Origin: Alphaproteobacteria bacterium
GTDB lineage: Bacteria > Pseudomonadota > Alphaproteobacteria > Rhodobacterales > Rhodobacteraceae
Assembly (NCBI GenBank): GCA_024280735.1
Contig: JAJRPO010000026.1
Coordinates: forward strand, 1-64,000
Length of the DNA: 64,000 nucleotides
Direction: 5' to 3'
Shown here: in pieces, positions 1-10,851 of the stretch
Layout: each line of letters starts with the position of its first letter
How positions within the stretch are numbered: position 1 is the first letter of the stretch
Program-made: the position numbers and the translations under genes
Notes under the pieces: model-generated
The model's database searches: none
The model's input: the letters and a program-made list of their open reading frames with translations, nothing else
What the model was told of the DNA's origin: nothing

Positions 1-140
1 CCCCCACACGGCCCTTGATAAACGAACGCCGGACGAGGCATACTTTGAAGGTAAAGAACTGAAGAAAGCGGCATGACAACCAAACTGAATACACCTTAAC
101 TTAGCCGCAAACCTGTCCAGAAAAGCAGGACCACTTTACA
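1..140 (+). mobile_element. 3' end of an IS3-family insertion sequence (transposase OrfB C-terminus plus probable right terminal inverted repeat), truncated by the window edge
   Basis: Frame 2 from base 2 reads PHTALDKRTPDEAYFEGKELKKAA*, stop at 74-76, resembling the rve-type IS3 transposase C-terminus (RPHxALxxRTPxEvY). 114-140 TGTCCAGAAAAGCAGGACCACTTTACA is the reverse complement of TGTAAAGTGGTCC..., which fits a TG...CA IS3-type end. Confidence 0.75.
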
Positions 141-194
141 ATATACATCCAAAATTACCACCAACCATCACCACAACTTTAAGAGCATCATATG

Positions 195-226
195 CAAAAA
201 ACCCCCAGCCTTTCAGCCGAGGGTTT
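195..226 (-). terminator. Rho-independent terminator downstream of rplP
   Basis: Minus-strand RNA AAACCCTCGGC-TGAAAG-GCTGGGGGTTT-TTT: 11-bp stem (two G-U wobbles), then a U tract. Confidence 0.85.
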
Positions 227-261
227 CCAAATTCGCGTAGTGTGGGTGCTAACCCACCACT

Positions 262-675
262 CTACCAATCGTCACGAACCACAATCCGTGTCTTAACTGG
301 CAGCTTCATTGCAGCAAGGCGCAAGGCCTCACGGGCAACTGCGTCGGTTACGCCGTCGAGTTCAAACATGATGCGGCCAGGTTTGACTTTGGCTGCCCAG
401 AATTCCACGGAACCTTTACCTTTACCCATCCGAACTTCGGTAGGTTTTTTGGTGACGGGCAGGTCGGGGAAAATCCGGATCCAGACACGGCCTTGACGTT
501 TCATGTGACGCGTCATGGCACGACGTGCGGCTTCAATTTGGCGCGCTGTGATACGCTCCGGCTCGATTGTTTTCAGACCGTATGAACCGAAGTTCAGATC
601 CGAACCGCCTTTAGCCAGACCGTGGATACGGCCCTTAAACGCTTTGCGGAATTTGGTACGCTTTGGTGAAAGCAT
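262..675 (-). CDS. rplP: 50S ribosomal protein L16
   Basis: [35 protein letters not shown]; operon context. Confidence 0.98.
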   Translation of the reverse strand: MLSPKRTKFRKAFKGRIHGLAKGGSDLNFGSYGLKTIEPERITARQIEAARRAMTRHMKRQGRVWIRIFPDLPVTKKPTEVRMGKGKGSVEFWAAKVKPGRIMFELDGVTDAVAREALRLAAMKLPVKTRIVVRDDW

Positions 676-705
676 GATACTTCTCCTATCGGAAGACGGG
701 GCCTA

Positions 706-1416
706 TTAGCGGCGCGGTTGGCGCTGCTGACGGGGGCCGCCACCTTCTTGCAATTCCTGAATACGACGATCACGTGCAGCTGGATCATGTTCCATGATCT
801 CACCCTTAAAGATCCAGACCTTGATACCGATGATACCATAGGCGGTCAGCGCTTCGGCCCGTGCATAATCGATGTCCGCACGCAATGTGTGCAACGGAAC
901 CCGACCCTCACGATACCATTCAGTCCGCGCGATCTCTGCGCCACCAAGACGGCCAGCCACGTTGATCCGAACGCCAAGGGCGCCCATACGCATCGTGGTT
1001 TGCACCGAGCGTTTCATGGCGCGACGGAAAGACACCCGACGTTCCAATTGCTGTGCAATGCTTTCAGCAACCAGTTGCGCATCCATTTCAGGTTTGCGTA
1101 CTTCGTTGATGTTCAGGTGCAATTCGCTGTCGGTGAAAGCCGCCAGCTTCTTGCGCAGGGTTTCAATGTCAGCGCCTTTTTTGCCGATGATCACACCCGG
1201 ACGTGCCGAATGGATTGTCACGCGGCATTTTTTGTGCGGACGTTCGATGATGACGCGGGACACGCCAGCCTGAACACACTCTTTCTTAATGAAATCGCGA
1301 ATTTTTAGGTCTTCGTGCAGCAGGTTACCGTAATCTTTGCGATTGGCATACCAGCGGCTGTCCCAGGTGCGGTTGACTTGCAGACGAAAGCCAATTGGAT
1401 TGATCTTCTGACCCAT
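706..1416 (-). CDS. rpsC: 30S ribosomal protein S3
   Basis: [24 protein letters not shown]...; TAATG overlap with rplV. Confidence 0.98.
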   Translation of the reverse strand: MGQKINPIGFRLQVNRTWDSRWYANRKDYGNLLHEDLKIRDFIKKECVQAGVSRVIIERPHKKCRVTIHSARPGVIIGKKGADIETLRKKLAAFTDSELHLNINEVRKPEMDAQLVAESIAQQLERRVSFRRAMKRSVQTTMRMGALGVRINVAGRLGGAEIARTEWYREGRVPLHTLRADIDYARAEALTAYGIIGIKVWIFKGEIMEHDPAARDRRIQELQEGGGPRQQRQPRR

Positions 1417-1799
1417 TATGATTTCTCCTCTGCAGGCTGACGAACGAGAATGGTGAGCTGCGAGTACGGCTTGAGAATTTTGCCATAACGACCGCGCGCC
1501 CGTGGACGACCCCGTTTCATTGTCAGGTTTTTGCCCACATATGCTTCTGCAACGATCAGCTCGTCTACATCCAGATTGTGGTTGTTTTCCGCATTAGCAA
1601 TCGCTGATTGCAATGTTTTCTTAACATCGTCAGCAATACGCTTTTTGGAAAACGTCAGTTGTGTCAGTGCCTTTTCAACTGGCAAGTTGCGGATCAGACC
1701 GGCAACGAGGTTCAGCTTTTGGCCGCTGGTGCGGAGCATACGAGAAACGGCATAAGCTTCGTTCTCTGCTACGCGGCGGGGATTTTTTGACTTACCCAT
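1416..1799 (-). CDS. rplV: 50S ribosomal protein L22
   Basis: L22-type sequence ([19 protein letters not shown]); operon position. Confidence 0.97.
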   Translation of the reverse strand: MGKSKNPRRVAENEAYAVSRMLRTSGQKLNLVAGLIRNLPVEKALTQLTFSKKRIADDVKKTLQSAIANAENNHNLDVDELIVAEAYVGKNLTMKRGRPRARGRYGKILKPYSQLTILVRQPAEEKS

Positions 1800-1802
1800 G
1801 GC

Positions 1803-2081
1803 TTATTTCCGCTTCGATTTTTTGTCAGCCATGTGACCGTAGTAGGTACGGGTCGGGCTGTATTCGCCAAACTTTTGGCCGATCATTTCTTCGGACACGT
1901 TCACAGGAATGTGCTTGCGGCCATTATAAACGCCGAAAGTCAGACCCACGAATTGTGGCAGAATCGTCGAACGACGAGACCAAATTTTGATAACTTCTTT
2001 ACGACCGGATTCGCGTGCTGCCTCAGCTTTTTTGAGAACATATGCATCAACGAATGGGCCTTTCCAGACTGAACGAGACAT
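1803..2081 (-). CDS. rpsS: 30S ribosomal protein S19
   Basis: [20 protein letters not shown]...[15 protein letters not shown]. Confidence 0.98.
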   Translation of the reverse strand: MSRSVWKGPFVDAYVLKKAEAARESGRKEVIKIWSRRSTILPQFVGLTFGVYNGRKHIPVNVSEEMIGQKFGEYSPTRTYYGHMADKKSKRK

Positions 2082-2921
2082 CTACTTACGGCCCTTCTTT
2101 TTGTGACGCGAGCGAACAATGTATTTGTCAGTCGCTTTGTTGTTACGAGTGCGGGCACCCTTGGTTGGCTTGCCCCATGGTGTCACAGGATGACGACCAC
2201 CGGATGTCCGACCTTCACCACCACCGTGGGGGTGATCGACCGGGTTCATAACCACACCACGCACAGAGGGGCGGATGCCCTTGTGACGGTTGCGGCCCGC
2301 TTTACCCAAGTTCTGGTTGCCGTGGTCTGCATTGGAAACAGCACCAACTGTTGCCATACATTCCTGACGCACCAAACGCAGCTCGCCGGACGAGAGGCGA
2401 ATTTGCGCGTAGGAACCATCGCGACCAACAAACTGGGCGTAAGTACCGGCAGCACGGGCAATTTGACCGCCTTTGCCAGCTTTCAGCTCGATGTTGTGGA
2501 TGATAGTCCCGATGGGCAAGCCGGTGAACGGCATGGAGTTACCCGGTTTCACATCTGCCTTGGCAGAGGAGATAACCTTGTCACCGATAGCCAAGCGCTG
2601 AGGCGCGAGAATATAGTTCAGGGTGCCATCTTCGTATTTGATAAGCGCAATAAATGCAGTCCGGTTCGGGTCATATTCGATCCGCTCTACGGTTGCTGCC
2701 ATATCACGTTTTGTACGCTTGAAATCAACGATACGGTACAGGCGTTTCGCCCCACCGCCTTTGCGACGCATTGTGATCCGTCCGGTATTGTTCCGACCGC
2801 CCTTTTTGCTCAAACCCTCTGTAAGAGTTTTAACAGGACGACCTTTCCATAGTTCCGAACGGTCGATCAGTACCAGCCCACGCTGGCCCGGCGTCGTTGG
2901 TTTATACGACTTAAGTGCCAT
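2082..2921 (-). CDS. rplB: 50S ribosomal protein L2 (start set at [15 protein letters not shown], inside the listed ORF)
   Basis: [27 protein letters not shown]...[21 protein letters not shown]. Confidence 0.97.
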   Translation of the reverse strand: MALKSYKPTTPGQRGLVLIDRSELWKGRPVKTLTEGLSKKGGRNNTGRITMRRKGGGAKRLYRIVDFKRTKRDMAATVERIEYDPNRTAFIALIKYEDGTLNYILAPQRLAIGDKVISSAKADVKPGNSMPFTGLPIGTIIHNIELKAGKGGQIARAAGTYAQFVGRDGSYAQIRLSSGELRLVRQECMATVGAVSNADHGNQNLGKAGRNRHKGIRPSVRGVVMNPVDHPHGGGEGRTSGGRHPVTPWGKPTKGARTRNNKATDKYIVRSRHKKKGRK

Positions 2922-3021
2922 TCTTACTGTCTTCCGTTTTAAACGCAGGCCCATGGCCCGCTATGGTTTATAGGACCCCGAAGGTTCCAAAGGTATAGGC
3001 CCCCGCAGGTGCCCGAATTGC

Positions 3022-3045
3022 TGGGTGAAATATTTCGTTCACCCA
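3022..3045. repeat. Inverted repeat TGGGTGAA-ATATTTCG-TTCACCCA between rplB and the DUF262 gene
   Basis: Perfect 8-bp arms, 8-nt loop; contains the nested palindrome GAAATATTTC (3027-3036). Confidence 0.75.
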
Positions 3046-3167
3046 AACCAACAACGCCCCAGACGAATCTAGGACGGTGCAGTTGGTGGCTGATAACAGG
3101 GGGGTATTGGGGTGTCTAGGGGCAATTGTGAAATGAACAATAGACGCACTACTGCTTAAAATCATTT

Positions 3168-3188
3168 CCGCAACCAATTTTGTTGCGG
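3168..3188. promoter_or_regulatory. Inverted repeat CCGCAAC-CAATTTT-GTTGCGG immediately upstream of the DUF262 gene
   Basis: Perfect 7-bp arms; flanking TTT/GAAA can extend pairing with one bulge. Candidate operator or 5'-UTR hairpin. Confidence 0.5.
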
Positions 3189-3201
3189 GAAATTAACATT
3201 T

Positions 3202-4347
3202 GTGGGACGCTATGAACAATATTTTTATGAGTCTTACTTCAAAAAAGGAACAGGTGAACTAATGGATGCGGGCAGGGAAGAAGATACTCTTGTAGACGAT
3301 CAAGTAAGTGAGGAGACTGAAACCTCCACAGTTGAATTCAATATCATTGTTACCTCAAGCGACTTAACGCTAGAATTGCTAGCAAACAAATTTGATAGCA
3401 GTGATATTGTAATACCAGACTATCAACGAAAGTTTATCTGGGATATCCGGCGAGCGTCTACGTTGATTGAGTCGTTTGCTATTGGTCTTCCGGTTCCCCA
3501 AGTGTTTTTCTACGAGAACCAAGACGGCCAACTAGAAGTGATCGACGGACAACAACGAATAACTTCGATTGCCTACTTTTTTAGTGGTTTTTTTGGGCCT
3601 GAAGATGAGAAAGGAAATCGAAAGATCTTTCGACTAAAAGGGCTTGAACAACGAAAAGACCTAGAGGGGATGTCTTTTACTGACCTCGACGAGCGTACAA
3701 AACGAAAATTGAAAAACGCCAGCCTTCGGGTTGTAACCGTAAGGCAACTATCACCAGACAGCGCACAGCCCGAAAGTGTTTACCATATTTTCGAGCGGCT
3801 CAATACTGGAGGACAACCGTTAAACGCGCAAGAAATTAGAAATGTCGTGTATCGGGGTACGATTCTTGCCAAGTTGGAGCAGTTGAACTCCAATGAGCAC
3901 TGGCGCAACATTTACGGCAAACCTGATCCAGATCCAAAGCAACGTGATATTGAATTGATACTCAGACTCTTTGCTCTCTACGAAAATGCTAAAGCCTACA
4001 AACCACCAATGAAAGACTTTCTGTCACGGGAAATGGCCAATAATAGAGACTTCGATTCAGAAAGGGCTGTAAGGTTCTCAGATACTTTCACACGTGCGGC
4101 TGAACTTGTTGACCTAAATATACACAGGCCATTTAGGCCAAAGGGACTCCTAAATGCTGCAACAATGGAAGCAGTGATGGTAGCATTAATGGAACAAATA
4201 GACGAAAATGGACTAGATCAAACCTCCTACACAGAGCTTATACAAGACGAAGGATTTCTGAGAACAATTACTTCAAATACCACTAGTTTAGAAAATGTCA
4301 GTTCTAGAAAATCCATTGCAAGCAAGATTTTGTTCGGAGATGAATGA
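3202..4347 (+). CDS. DUF262 (GmrSD N-terminal / ParB-like) protein without an obvious C-terminal DUF1524 HNH domain; alternative ATG start at 3262
   Basis: IPDYQRKFIWDIRRAS, IDGQQRITSI (DGQQR motif, about 3544-3558) and HIFERLNTGGQPLNAQEIRN are DUF262 signatures. Confidence 0.88.
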   Translation: MGRYEQYFYESYFKKGTGELMDAGREEDTLVDDQVSEETETSTVEFNIIVTSSDLTLELLANKFDSSDIVIPDYQRKFIWDIRRASTLIESFAIGLPVPQVFFYENQDGQLEVIDGQQRITSIAYFFSGFFGPEDEKGNRKIFRLKGLEQRKDLEGMSFTDLDERTKRKLKNASLRVVTVRQLSPDSAQPESVYHIFERLNTGGQPLNAQEIRNVVYRGTILAKLEQLNSNEHWRNIYGKPDPDPKQRDIELILRLFALYENAKAYKPPMKDFLSREMANNRDFDSERAVRFSDTFTRAAELVDLNIHRPFRPKGLLNAATMEAVMVALMEQIDENGLDQTSYTELIQDEGFLRTITSNTTSLENVSSRKSIASKILFGDE

Positions 4348-4879
4348 GGTCGTAGAAGAGAATTTTAGACATATCCGTAAGCTTGCAAAGGATATTGATT
4401 TTCAACTGGACGATTCGACCGCAGCAGATCAGCAACTTCGTAATGAGGTAGCCGGAATGTTTGCGGTTACAATTGTCGCTACATACGAAGGTATAGTTAA
4501 ATCCACTCTAATTGATTATGCAGCAAATTTTCACACGAAATATAGAGCTCATATTGAAAAGGATTTTAGTCGGCTAAATGCACGAATTTCTCTAGACGAT
4601 CTTCGGTCTTATTCACGCAGTTTTGGCTTGTCGGAGTGGACGGGTAAAGGCGTGAAGAAGAACTCGACGACCTTTCATAGACTGTTAAACGAGAAGAAAA
4701 TCGTAGTTGATCGACGCTTTAGAACGGACATGCTTCTAAGTTACAAGAATTTATTTGCTTGGCGAAACGCTTACGCTCATGAACGATCTACTACGGCAAC
4801 ATTCAAGGATGTCTATGAGTCTCATAGGGTTGCTCAGTACGTCATCCGAACATTTGCCGCAGCTTTTGAAGAAGGTTAG
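4340..4879 (+). CDS. HEPN-like protein (possibly RiboL-PSP / MAE_28990-MAE_18760 type), translationally coupled to the DUF262 gene
   Basis: ATG at 4340 overlaps the DUF262 stop (ATGAATGA). All-helical-looking protein with C-terminal RNAYAH (Rx4H, about 4763-4780) followed by ERSTT. Confidence 0.7.
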   Translation: MNEVVEENFRHIRKLAKDIDFQLDDSTAADQQLRNEVAGMFAVTIVATYEGIVKSTLIDYAANFHTKYRAHIEKDFSRLNARISLDDLRSYSRSFGLSEWTGKGVKKNSTTFHRLLNEKKIVVDRRFRTDMLLSYKNLFAWRNAYAHERSTTATFKDVYESHRVAQYVIRTFAAAFEEG

Positions 4880-4892
4880 TCTCTCTCCAAAC

Positions 4893-4923
4893 AAAAAAGC
4901 CCCCGCTTCTCAGCGAGGGCTTT
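4893..4923 (-). terminator. Rho-independent terminator downstream of rplW
   Basis: Minus-strand RNA AAAGCCCTCGC-TGAGAA-GCGGGGGCTTT-TTT. The stem is complete in minus RNA (G-U wobble) but has a C/A mismatch in plus RNA. Confidence 0.85.
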
Positions 4924-4945
4924 CTCAATTCTTTAACAATCCGAT

Positions 4946-5242
4946 TTACAGTCCGGTGGACACGTCAATCGTATTGCCTTCTTCAAGCGTCACATAAGCC
5001 TTCTTCACGTTCTTGCGAACGCCAAGTTTACCGCGGAAGCGTTTGACTTTGCCTTTGGTGATGGATGTGTTCACCGCTTTGACCTTCACACCAAACAATT
5101 CCTCAACGGCTTGTTTGATGGTTGGTTTATTGGCCTCAATTGCCACTTCAAAAACAACGACGTTATGTTCGGACGCCAGGGTTGCTTTTTCGGTGATGAT
5201 CGGCTTGCGGATCACATCGTAGAGTTCTGCTTTCGTGCTCAT
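4946..5242 (-). CDS. rplW: 50S ribosomal protein L23
   Basis: [20 protein letters not shown]...[21 protein letters not shown]. Confidence 0.97.
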   Translation of the reverse strand: MSTKAELYDVIRKPIITEKATLASEHNVVVFEVAIEANKPTIKQAVEELFGVKVKAVNTSITKGKVKRFRGKLGVRKNVKKAYVTLEEGNTIDVSTGL

Positions 5243-5859
5243 TTCAGTCGAGCCTCCAGTGCTTCAGCGCCGGCTTTGGTCAGGACCAAAGTGTCGCTTT
5301 TCAGAATGTCGTAAACATTCGCACCCATAGTTGGCAGGATGTTCACGCCTTTGATGTTGCGGGCGGCGAGTGCAAAGTTTGCATTCACTTCTGCGCCATC
5401 AATGATCAGTGCGCGCTTCCAACCGAGGTTCTTTACGGCCTTGGCCAGATCCTTGGTTTTTGCGGTGCCCAGATCGGCATTGTCCAAAATGACCAACTCA
5501 CCTGCTGCAACTTTCGCGGACAAGGCATGTTTCAGGCCCAGTTTGCGAAACTTTTTGGTCAGGTCGTGTGCGTGGCTACGGGGTGTAGGGCCTTTGTAAA
5601 CACCACCACCGCGGAAAATCGGCGCAGAGCGGGCACCGTGGCGTGCGCCACCTGTGCCTTTTTGGCGATAGATTTTCTTGGTGGAATAGCTGACTTCGGA
5701 CCGTGTTTTAACTTTGTGTGTACCGGCTTGGCGTTTTGCCAGTTGGTAACGCACAACACGGTGCAGAATGTCGCGGCGTGGTTCAAGACCAAAGATCGCG
5801 TCAGACAGCTCAATAGAGCCAGCAACTTCAGCGTCCAGTTTGATTACGTCAGTTTTCAT
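5239..5859 (-). CDS. rplD: 50S ribosomal protein L4
   Basis: [37 protein letters not shown] overlap with rplW. Confidence 0.97.
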   Translation of the reverse strand: MKTDVIKLDAEVAGSIELSDAIFGLEPRRDILHRVVRYQLAKRQAGTHKVKTRSEVSYSTKKIYRQKGTGGARHGARSAPIFRGGGVYKGPTPRSHAHDLTKKFRKLGLKHALSAKVAAGELVILDNADLGTAKTKDLAKAVKNLGWKRALIIDGAEVNANFALAARNIKGVNILPTMGANVYDILKSDTLVLTKAGAEALEARLK

Positions 5860-6578
5860 TCCTCAGACCCTCCTTCGGTGGTCGTTGCTTCAACTGCAAC
5901 AGCAGCGGAGCGCAGAGCGGCAGGAAGAGGCAGACCTTCAGGGGCAGCTTTTTTAACGGAGTCTTTGATTGTGACCCAGCCACCGCGTGAACCCGGAACA
6001 GCGCCTTTGATCAGGATAAGACCCCGATCATCGTCAGTACGCATAACTTCCAGGTTTTGGGTGGTGATACGGGCAGAACCCATGTGACCAGCCATTTTCT
6101 TACCTTTGAAAACCTTGCCCGGTTCCTGACATTGGCCCGTAGACCCGTGCGAACGGTGAGAAACGGATACACCGTGTGTCGCGCGCAAACCCTTAAAGTT
6201 CCAACGCTTCATCGCACCGGCAAAGCCTTTACCGATCGACGTACCGGCGATGTCAACTTTTTGACCCACGAGGTAGTGACTGGCAACGATTTCTTCGCCA
6301 ACAGCAATCAGGTTTTCAGCGGAAACGCGGAATTCCGCGACTTTCCGTTTTGGCTCTACTTTGGCTGTCGCAAAGTGACCGCGCATCGCTGCCGATGTGC
6401 GTTTTGCTTTGGCTTTGCCAGCACCAAGCTGAACAGCAGTATAGCCATCCCGCTCACCGGTGCGTTGTGCCACAACCTGTAGATTTTCCATTTGAAGAAC
6501 GGTCACAGGAATCTGTTGACCATCGTCCAAGAACAACCGGGTCATGCCCAGTTTTTTTGCAATTACTCCAGAGCGCAT
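5856..6578 (-). CDS. rplC: 50S ribosomal protein L3 (likely start [16 protein letters not shown])
   Basis: L3 signature [32 protein letters not shown]. Confidence 0.97.
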   Translation of the reverse strand: MRSGVIAKKLGMTRLFLDDGQQIPVTVLQMENLQVVAQRTGERDGYTAVQLGAGKAKAKRTSAAMRGHFATAKVEPKRKVAEFRVSAENLIAVGEEIVASHYLVGQKVDIAGTSIGKGFAGAMKRWNFKGLRATHGVSVSHRSHGSTGQCQEPGKVFKGKKMAGHMGSARITTQNLEVMRTDDDRGLILIKGAVPGSRGGWVTIKDSVKKAAPEGLPLPAALRSAAVAVEATTTEGGSEE

Positions 6579-6593
6579 CTGTTTCAAGCCCCC

Positions 6594-6902
6594 TTAAAGT
6601 TTGATCTCGACATCCACACCAGCAGCAAGATCGAGCTTCATCAGCGCGTCTACTGTTTGTGGAGTCGGGTCAATAATATCAAGCAAGCGTTTATGCGTGC
6701 GGATTTCGAACTGTTCACGGGCTTTTTTGTTTACGTGTGGACTACGCAGGACCGTGTATTTTTCAATGTGATTCGGCAACGGGATCGGGCCGCGTACTGT
6801 GGCGCCTGTCCGTTTTGCTGTGCTGACGATTTCCGCAGTGGACGCATCCAATACGCGGTAATCAAAAGCTTTCAGCCGAATTCGTATATTTTGGCTTTGC
6901 AT
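6594..6902 (-). CDS. rpsJ: 30S ribosomal protein S10
   Basis: [22 protein letters not shown]...[20 protein letters not shown]. Confidence 0.98.
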   Translation of the reverse strand: MQSQNIRIRLKAFDYRVLDASTAEIVSTAKRTGATVRGPIPLPNHIEKYTVLRSPHVNKKAREQFEIRTHKRLLDIIDPTPQTVDALMKLDLAAGVDVEIKL

Positions 6903-6928
6903 TATAAAATGCCTTTCAGAGTTGATAG

Positions 6929-6957
6929 GTGGGCCGGATGATCATCACCCGACCCAC
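6929..6957 (-). promoter_or_regulatory. Strong hairpin in the tuf-rpsJ spacer
   Basis: Minus RNA GTGGGTCGGGTG-ATGAT-CATCCGGCCCAC: 12-bp stem with two G-U pairs, no U tract. Confidence 0.7.
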
Positions 6958-6972
6958 GTCGAACTGGGTTAC

Positions 6973-8151
6973 TTAGTCAAGGATTTTGGAAACAACACCA
7001 GAACCAACGGTACGACCACCTTCACGGATAGCGAAGCGCAGCTTCTCTTCCATGGCGATAGGCGCGATCAGCTCTACGTTGAATTTCAGGTTGTCACCTG
7101 GCATTACCATTTCTGTACCTTCTGGCAGCTCTACTGTGCCAGTTACGTCAGTTGTACGGAAGTAGAACTGAGGACGGTAGTTTTTGAAGAATGGTGTGTG
7201 ACGGCCGCCCTCGTCTTTGGTCAGAATATACACTTCTGCTTCAAACTTGGTGTGTGGGTTAACCGAACCAGGCTTACAAAGAACTTGGCCACGCTCAACT
7301 TTTTCACGATCGATACCACGCAGCAGAACGCCAACATTGTCGCCAGCTTCACCACGGTCCAGCAATTTGCGGAACATTTCAACGCCGGTACAGGTTGATT
7401 TCTGAGTGTCTTTGATGCCCACGATGGAAATCTCGTCACCCACATTCACAACGCCACGTTCGATACGGCCAGTTACAACTGTACCACGACCGGAAATCGA
7501 GAACACATCCTCGATTGGCATCAGGAAAGGTTCGTCGATGGCGCGTGGTGGCTGTGAGATGAACTCATCCACAGTTTTCATCAACGCGGCGATTTGGTTT
7601 TTACCAATTTCGTCATCGCGATCTTCCAGGGCTGCAAGTGCAGAACCCATGGTGATTGGCGTATCGTCGCCCGGGTAGTCATAGGTATCCAGCAATTCGC
7701 GGATTTCCATTTCTACCAGTTCCAACAACTCGTCGTCGTCCACTTGGTCAACTTTGTTCATGAAAACAACCATGGAAGGGATACCAACCTGGCGACCCAG
7801 CAAGATGTGCTCACGTGTTTGTGGCATAGGGCCGTCAGCTGCGGAAACAACCAGGATAGCGCCATCCATTTGTGCCGCACCAGTGATCATGTTTTTCACA
7901 TAGTCAGCGTGGCCCGGGCAATCAACGTGGGCATAGTGACGTGCTTCGGTCTCATACTCAACGTGAGCAGTGGAGATGGTGATGCCGCGTGCTTTTTCTT
8001 CTGGCGCGCCGTCAATTTCGTCATACGCTTTGAAGTTGTCTGAAAACTGCTTGGTGATCGCAGCAGTCAGTGTTGTTTTACCATGGTCAACGTGGCCGAT
8101 TGTGCCGATGTTGCAGTGTGGTTTGGAGCGGTCAAACTTTTCTTTAGCCAT
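6973..8151 (-). CDS. tuf: Elongation factor Tu
   Basis: [33 protein letters not shown]. Confidence 0.99.
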   Translation of the reverse strand: MAKEKFDRSKPHCNIGTIGHVDHGKTTLTAAITKQFSDNFKAYDEIDGAPEEKARGITISTAHVEYETEARHYAHVDCPGHADYVKNMITGAAQMDGAILVVSAADGPMPQTREHILLGRQVGIPSMVVFMNKVDQVDDDELLELVEMEIRELLDTYDYPGDDTPITMGSALAALEDRDDEIGKNQIAALMKTVDEFISQPPRAIDEPFLMPIEDVFSISGRGTVVTGRIERGVVNVGDEISIVGIKDTQKSTCTGVEMFRKLLDRGEAGDNVGVLLRGIDREKVERGQVLCKPGSVNPHTKFEAEVYILTKDEGGRHTPFFKNYRPQFYFRTTDVTGTVELPEGTEMVMPGDNLKFNVELIAPIAMEEKLRFAIREGGRTVGSGVVSKILD

Positions 8152-8175
8152 AATGGCCTCCTTCGATTTAGATTT

Positions 8176-8237
8176 GGTGCGAGACTGCCCCGCACCGAGG
8201 ATTTATGCACCACGTTGGGTGCGTGAGGTCACGCACC
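8176..8237 (-). repeat. Cluster of complementary GGTGC/GCACC segments in the fusA-tuf spacer
   Basis: GGTGCG 8176-8181 / CGCACC 8191-8196; GCACC about 8207; GGTGCGTGA 8218-8226 / TCACGCACC 8229-8237 abutting the fusA stop. Confidence 0.65.
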
Positions 8238-10354
8238 TAGGCGTATTTTGCTTGAATCTCGGTAGAGATCGCGGCTGGAACAGTGTCATAGTGTGAGAAC
8301 TGCATAGAGAAGTTCGCACGACCGGAAGACATGGAACGCAGGGTGTTGATGTAGCCAAACATATTGGCCAACGGCACGTTTGCATCGATTGCAATCGCGT
8401 TACCCCGTGTATCTTGCCCTACTACCTGACCCCGACGAGAGGTCAGATCGCCAATGATACCGCCGGTATATTCATCCGGTGTTACCACTTCGACTTTCAT
8501 GATTGGCTCGAGCATTTTCGCGCCCGCTTTGCGCATACCTTCGCGCATCGCCATACGACCGGCGATTTCAAACGCCATAACGCTGGAGTCAACATCGTGA
8601 TACTTGCCGTCGATCAATTCCACTTTGAAATCGATCACAGGGAAGCCAGCCAAAGGTCCGCTGTCCATAACGGACTCGATGCCTTTTTGTACACCCGGAA
8701 TGTATTCTTTCGGGATAGACCCACCAACGATTTTGGACTCGAAGGAAAAACCTTCGCCCGGCTCTGTTGGCAGAATGACCATTTTCACTTCGGCGTATTG
8801 ACCTGAACCACCCGACTGTTTCTTGTGGGTGTAGGTAATTTCAGCCTCATGGGAAATTGTCTCACGATAAGCAACCTGAGGCGCACCAATGTTCGCTTCA
8901 ACTTTGAATTCACGCTTCAGACGATCAACCAAGATGTCCAAGTGCAGCTCGCCCATACCTTTCATGATGGTCTGACCAGATTCAAAGTCAGTTTCCACCC
9001 GGAAGGAAGGGTCTTCTGCTGCCAGACGGGCCAGACCCGCAGACATTTTTTCTTGGTCGGCTTTGGTTTTAGGCTCAACGGCAATCTCGATCACAGGATC
9101 GGGAAATGTCATTGTTTCCAGAACCACAGGATCCTGAACGGAACACAGTGTATCACCGGTTGTTGTCTGTTTCAGACCTGCCAGCGCGATAATGTCGCCC
9201 GCAAACGCTTCGGCAATTTCTTCCCGATCGTTGCTGTGCATCATCATCATCCGGCCAACACGTTCTTTTTTCTCCTTGGTGGAGTTATAGATACTGTCGC
9301 CCTTGTTCAGGTGGCCCGAATAGATCCGTGTGAATGTCAGCGTACCAACAAACGGGTCATTCATGATTTTAAAGGCCAGCGCCGAAAATGCCATATCATC
9401 ATCCGCACGGCGGGCAATGTCACGGGTTTCTGTTTCGTCACCGGGTTTAAAGCCCATGTAATCAACAACGTCCAGCGGGCTGGGCAAGAAGTCGATCACA
9501 GCATTCAGCAGCGGCTGAACACCTTTGTTTTTGAACGCGGAGCCACAGAGGATCGGCACGAACGTCATGGCAATTGTACCATTGCGGATCAGTCCGCGCA
9601 GGGTTGCAACGTCAGGCTCATTGCCGTCCAGATACGCTTCCATGATGTCGTCGTCCAGCTCTACAGCCATTTCGACCATCTCGCCGCGCATCACTGCGGC
9701 TTTGTCTTGCAGACTTTCGCGAATGTCGCGAATTTCCCAGCTTGCGCCGAGGTCTTCACCAGCCCAAACCCATTCTTTCATGGTGATCAGATCGACCAAG
9801 CCTTCCAGCTCGGTTTCTGCACCAATCGGGAATTGTACGGGCAAAGGATTGCCGCCAACACGGGTGCGGATCATCGAAACGCAGTTGTCAAAGTCCGCGC
9901 CGATTTTGTCCATCTTGTTGACGAACACAATCCGTGGAACTTTGTACCGGTCAGCCTGACGCCAAACAGTTTCAGTCTGCGGCTCAACACCAGCGTTTGC
10001 ATCAAGCAATGCAATCGCGCCATCAAGAACAGCCAGGGAACGCTCAACTTCAATGGTGAAGTCAACGTGGCCCGGGGTGTCGATGATGTTCATCCGGTGT
10101 TTCGCGGAATCTTCGGTTTCGCCATCAGAAGTGTGCGCCCAGAATGTGGTTGTCGCAGCAGAGGTAATGGTAATACCACGTTCCTGCTCTTGCTCCATCC
10201 AATCCATAGTCGCCGCACCATCATGCACTTCGCCGATGTTGTGGGATTTACCGGTGTAAAACAGAATGCGCTCTGTGCAGGTGGTTTTACCTGCATCAAT
10301 ATGCGCCATAATTCCGAAATTACGGTAGTTATTGAGTGTATATTCGCGTGCCAT
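8237..10354 (-). CDS. fusA: Elongation factor G
   Basis: [35 protein letters not shown]. Confidence 0.99.
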   Translation of the reverse strand: MAREYTLNNYRNFGIMAHIDAGKTTCTERILFYTGKSHNIGEVHDGAATMDWMEQEQERGITITSAATTTFWAHTSDGETEDSAKHRMNIIDTPGHVDFTIEVERSLAVLDGAIALLDANAGVEPQTETVWRQADRYKVPRIVFVNKMDKIGADFDNCVSMIRTRVGGNPLPVQFPIGAETELEGLVDLITMKEWVWAGEDLGASWEIRDIRESLQDKAAVMRGEMVEMAVELDDDIMEAYLDGNEPDVATLRGLIRNGTIAMTFVPILCGSAFKNKGVQPLLNAVIDFLPSPLDVVDYMGFKPGDETETRDIARRADDDMAFSALAFKIMNDPFVGTLTFTRIYSGHLNKGDSIYNSTKEKKERVGRMMMMHSNDREEIAEAFAGDIIALAGLKQTTTGDTLCSVQDPVVLETMTFPDPVIEIAVEPKTKADQEKMSAGLARLAAEDPSFRVETDFESGQTIMKGMGELHLDILVDRLKREFKVEANIGAPQVAYRETISHEAEITYTHKKQSGGSGQYAEVKMVILPTEPGEGFSFESKIVGGSIPKEYIPGVQKGIESVMDSGPLAGFPVIDFKVELIDGKYHDVDSSVMAFEIAGRMAMREGMRKAGAKMLEPIMKVEVVTPDEYTGGIIGDLTSRRGQVVGQDTRGNAIAIDANVPLANMFGYINTLRSMSSGRANFSMQFSHYDTVPAAISTEIQAKYA

Positions 10355-10366
10355 TTGTTCTGACCC

Positions 10367-10846
<480 letters not shown>

Positions 10847-10851
10847 CTATT

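Noticed and set aside
2103-2852. 249-aa plus-strand ORF
   Set aside because: Antisense to rplB; codon-complement artefact.
2968-3177. 69-aa minus ORF in the rplB/DUF262 spacer
   Set aside because: No Shine-Dalgarno or family resemblance; region better explained as promoter/leader.
8825-10363. 512-aa plus-strand ORF
   Set aside because: Wholly antisense to fusA; low-complexity His/Phe/Asn-rich translation typical of a shadow frame.
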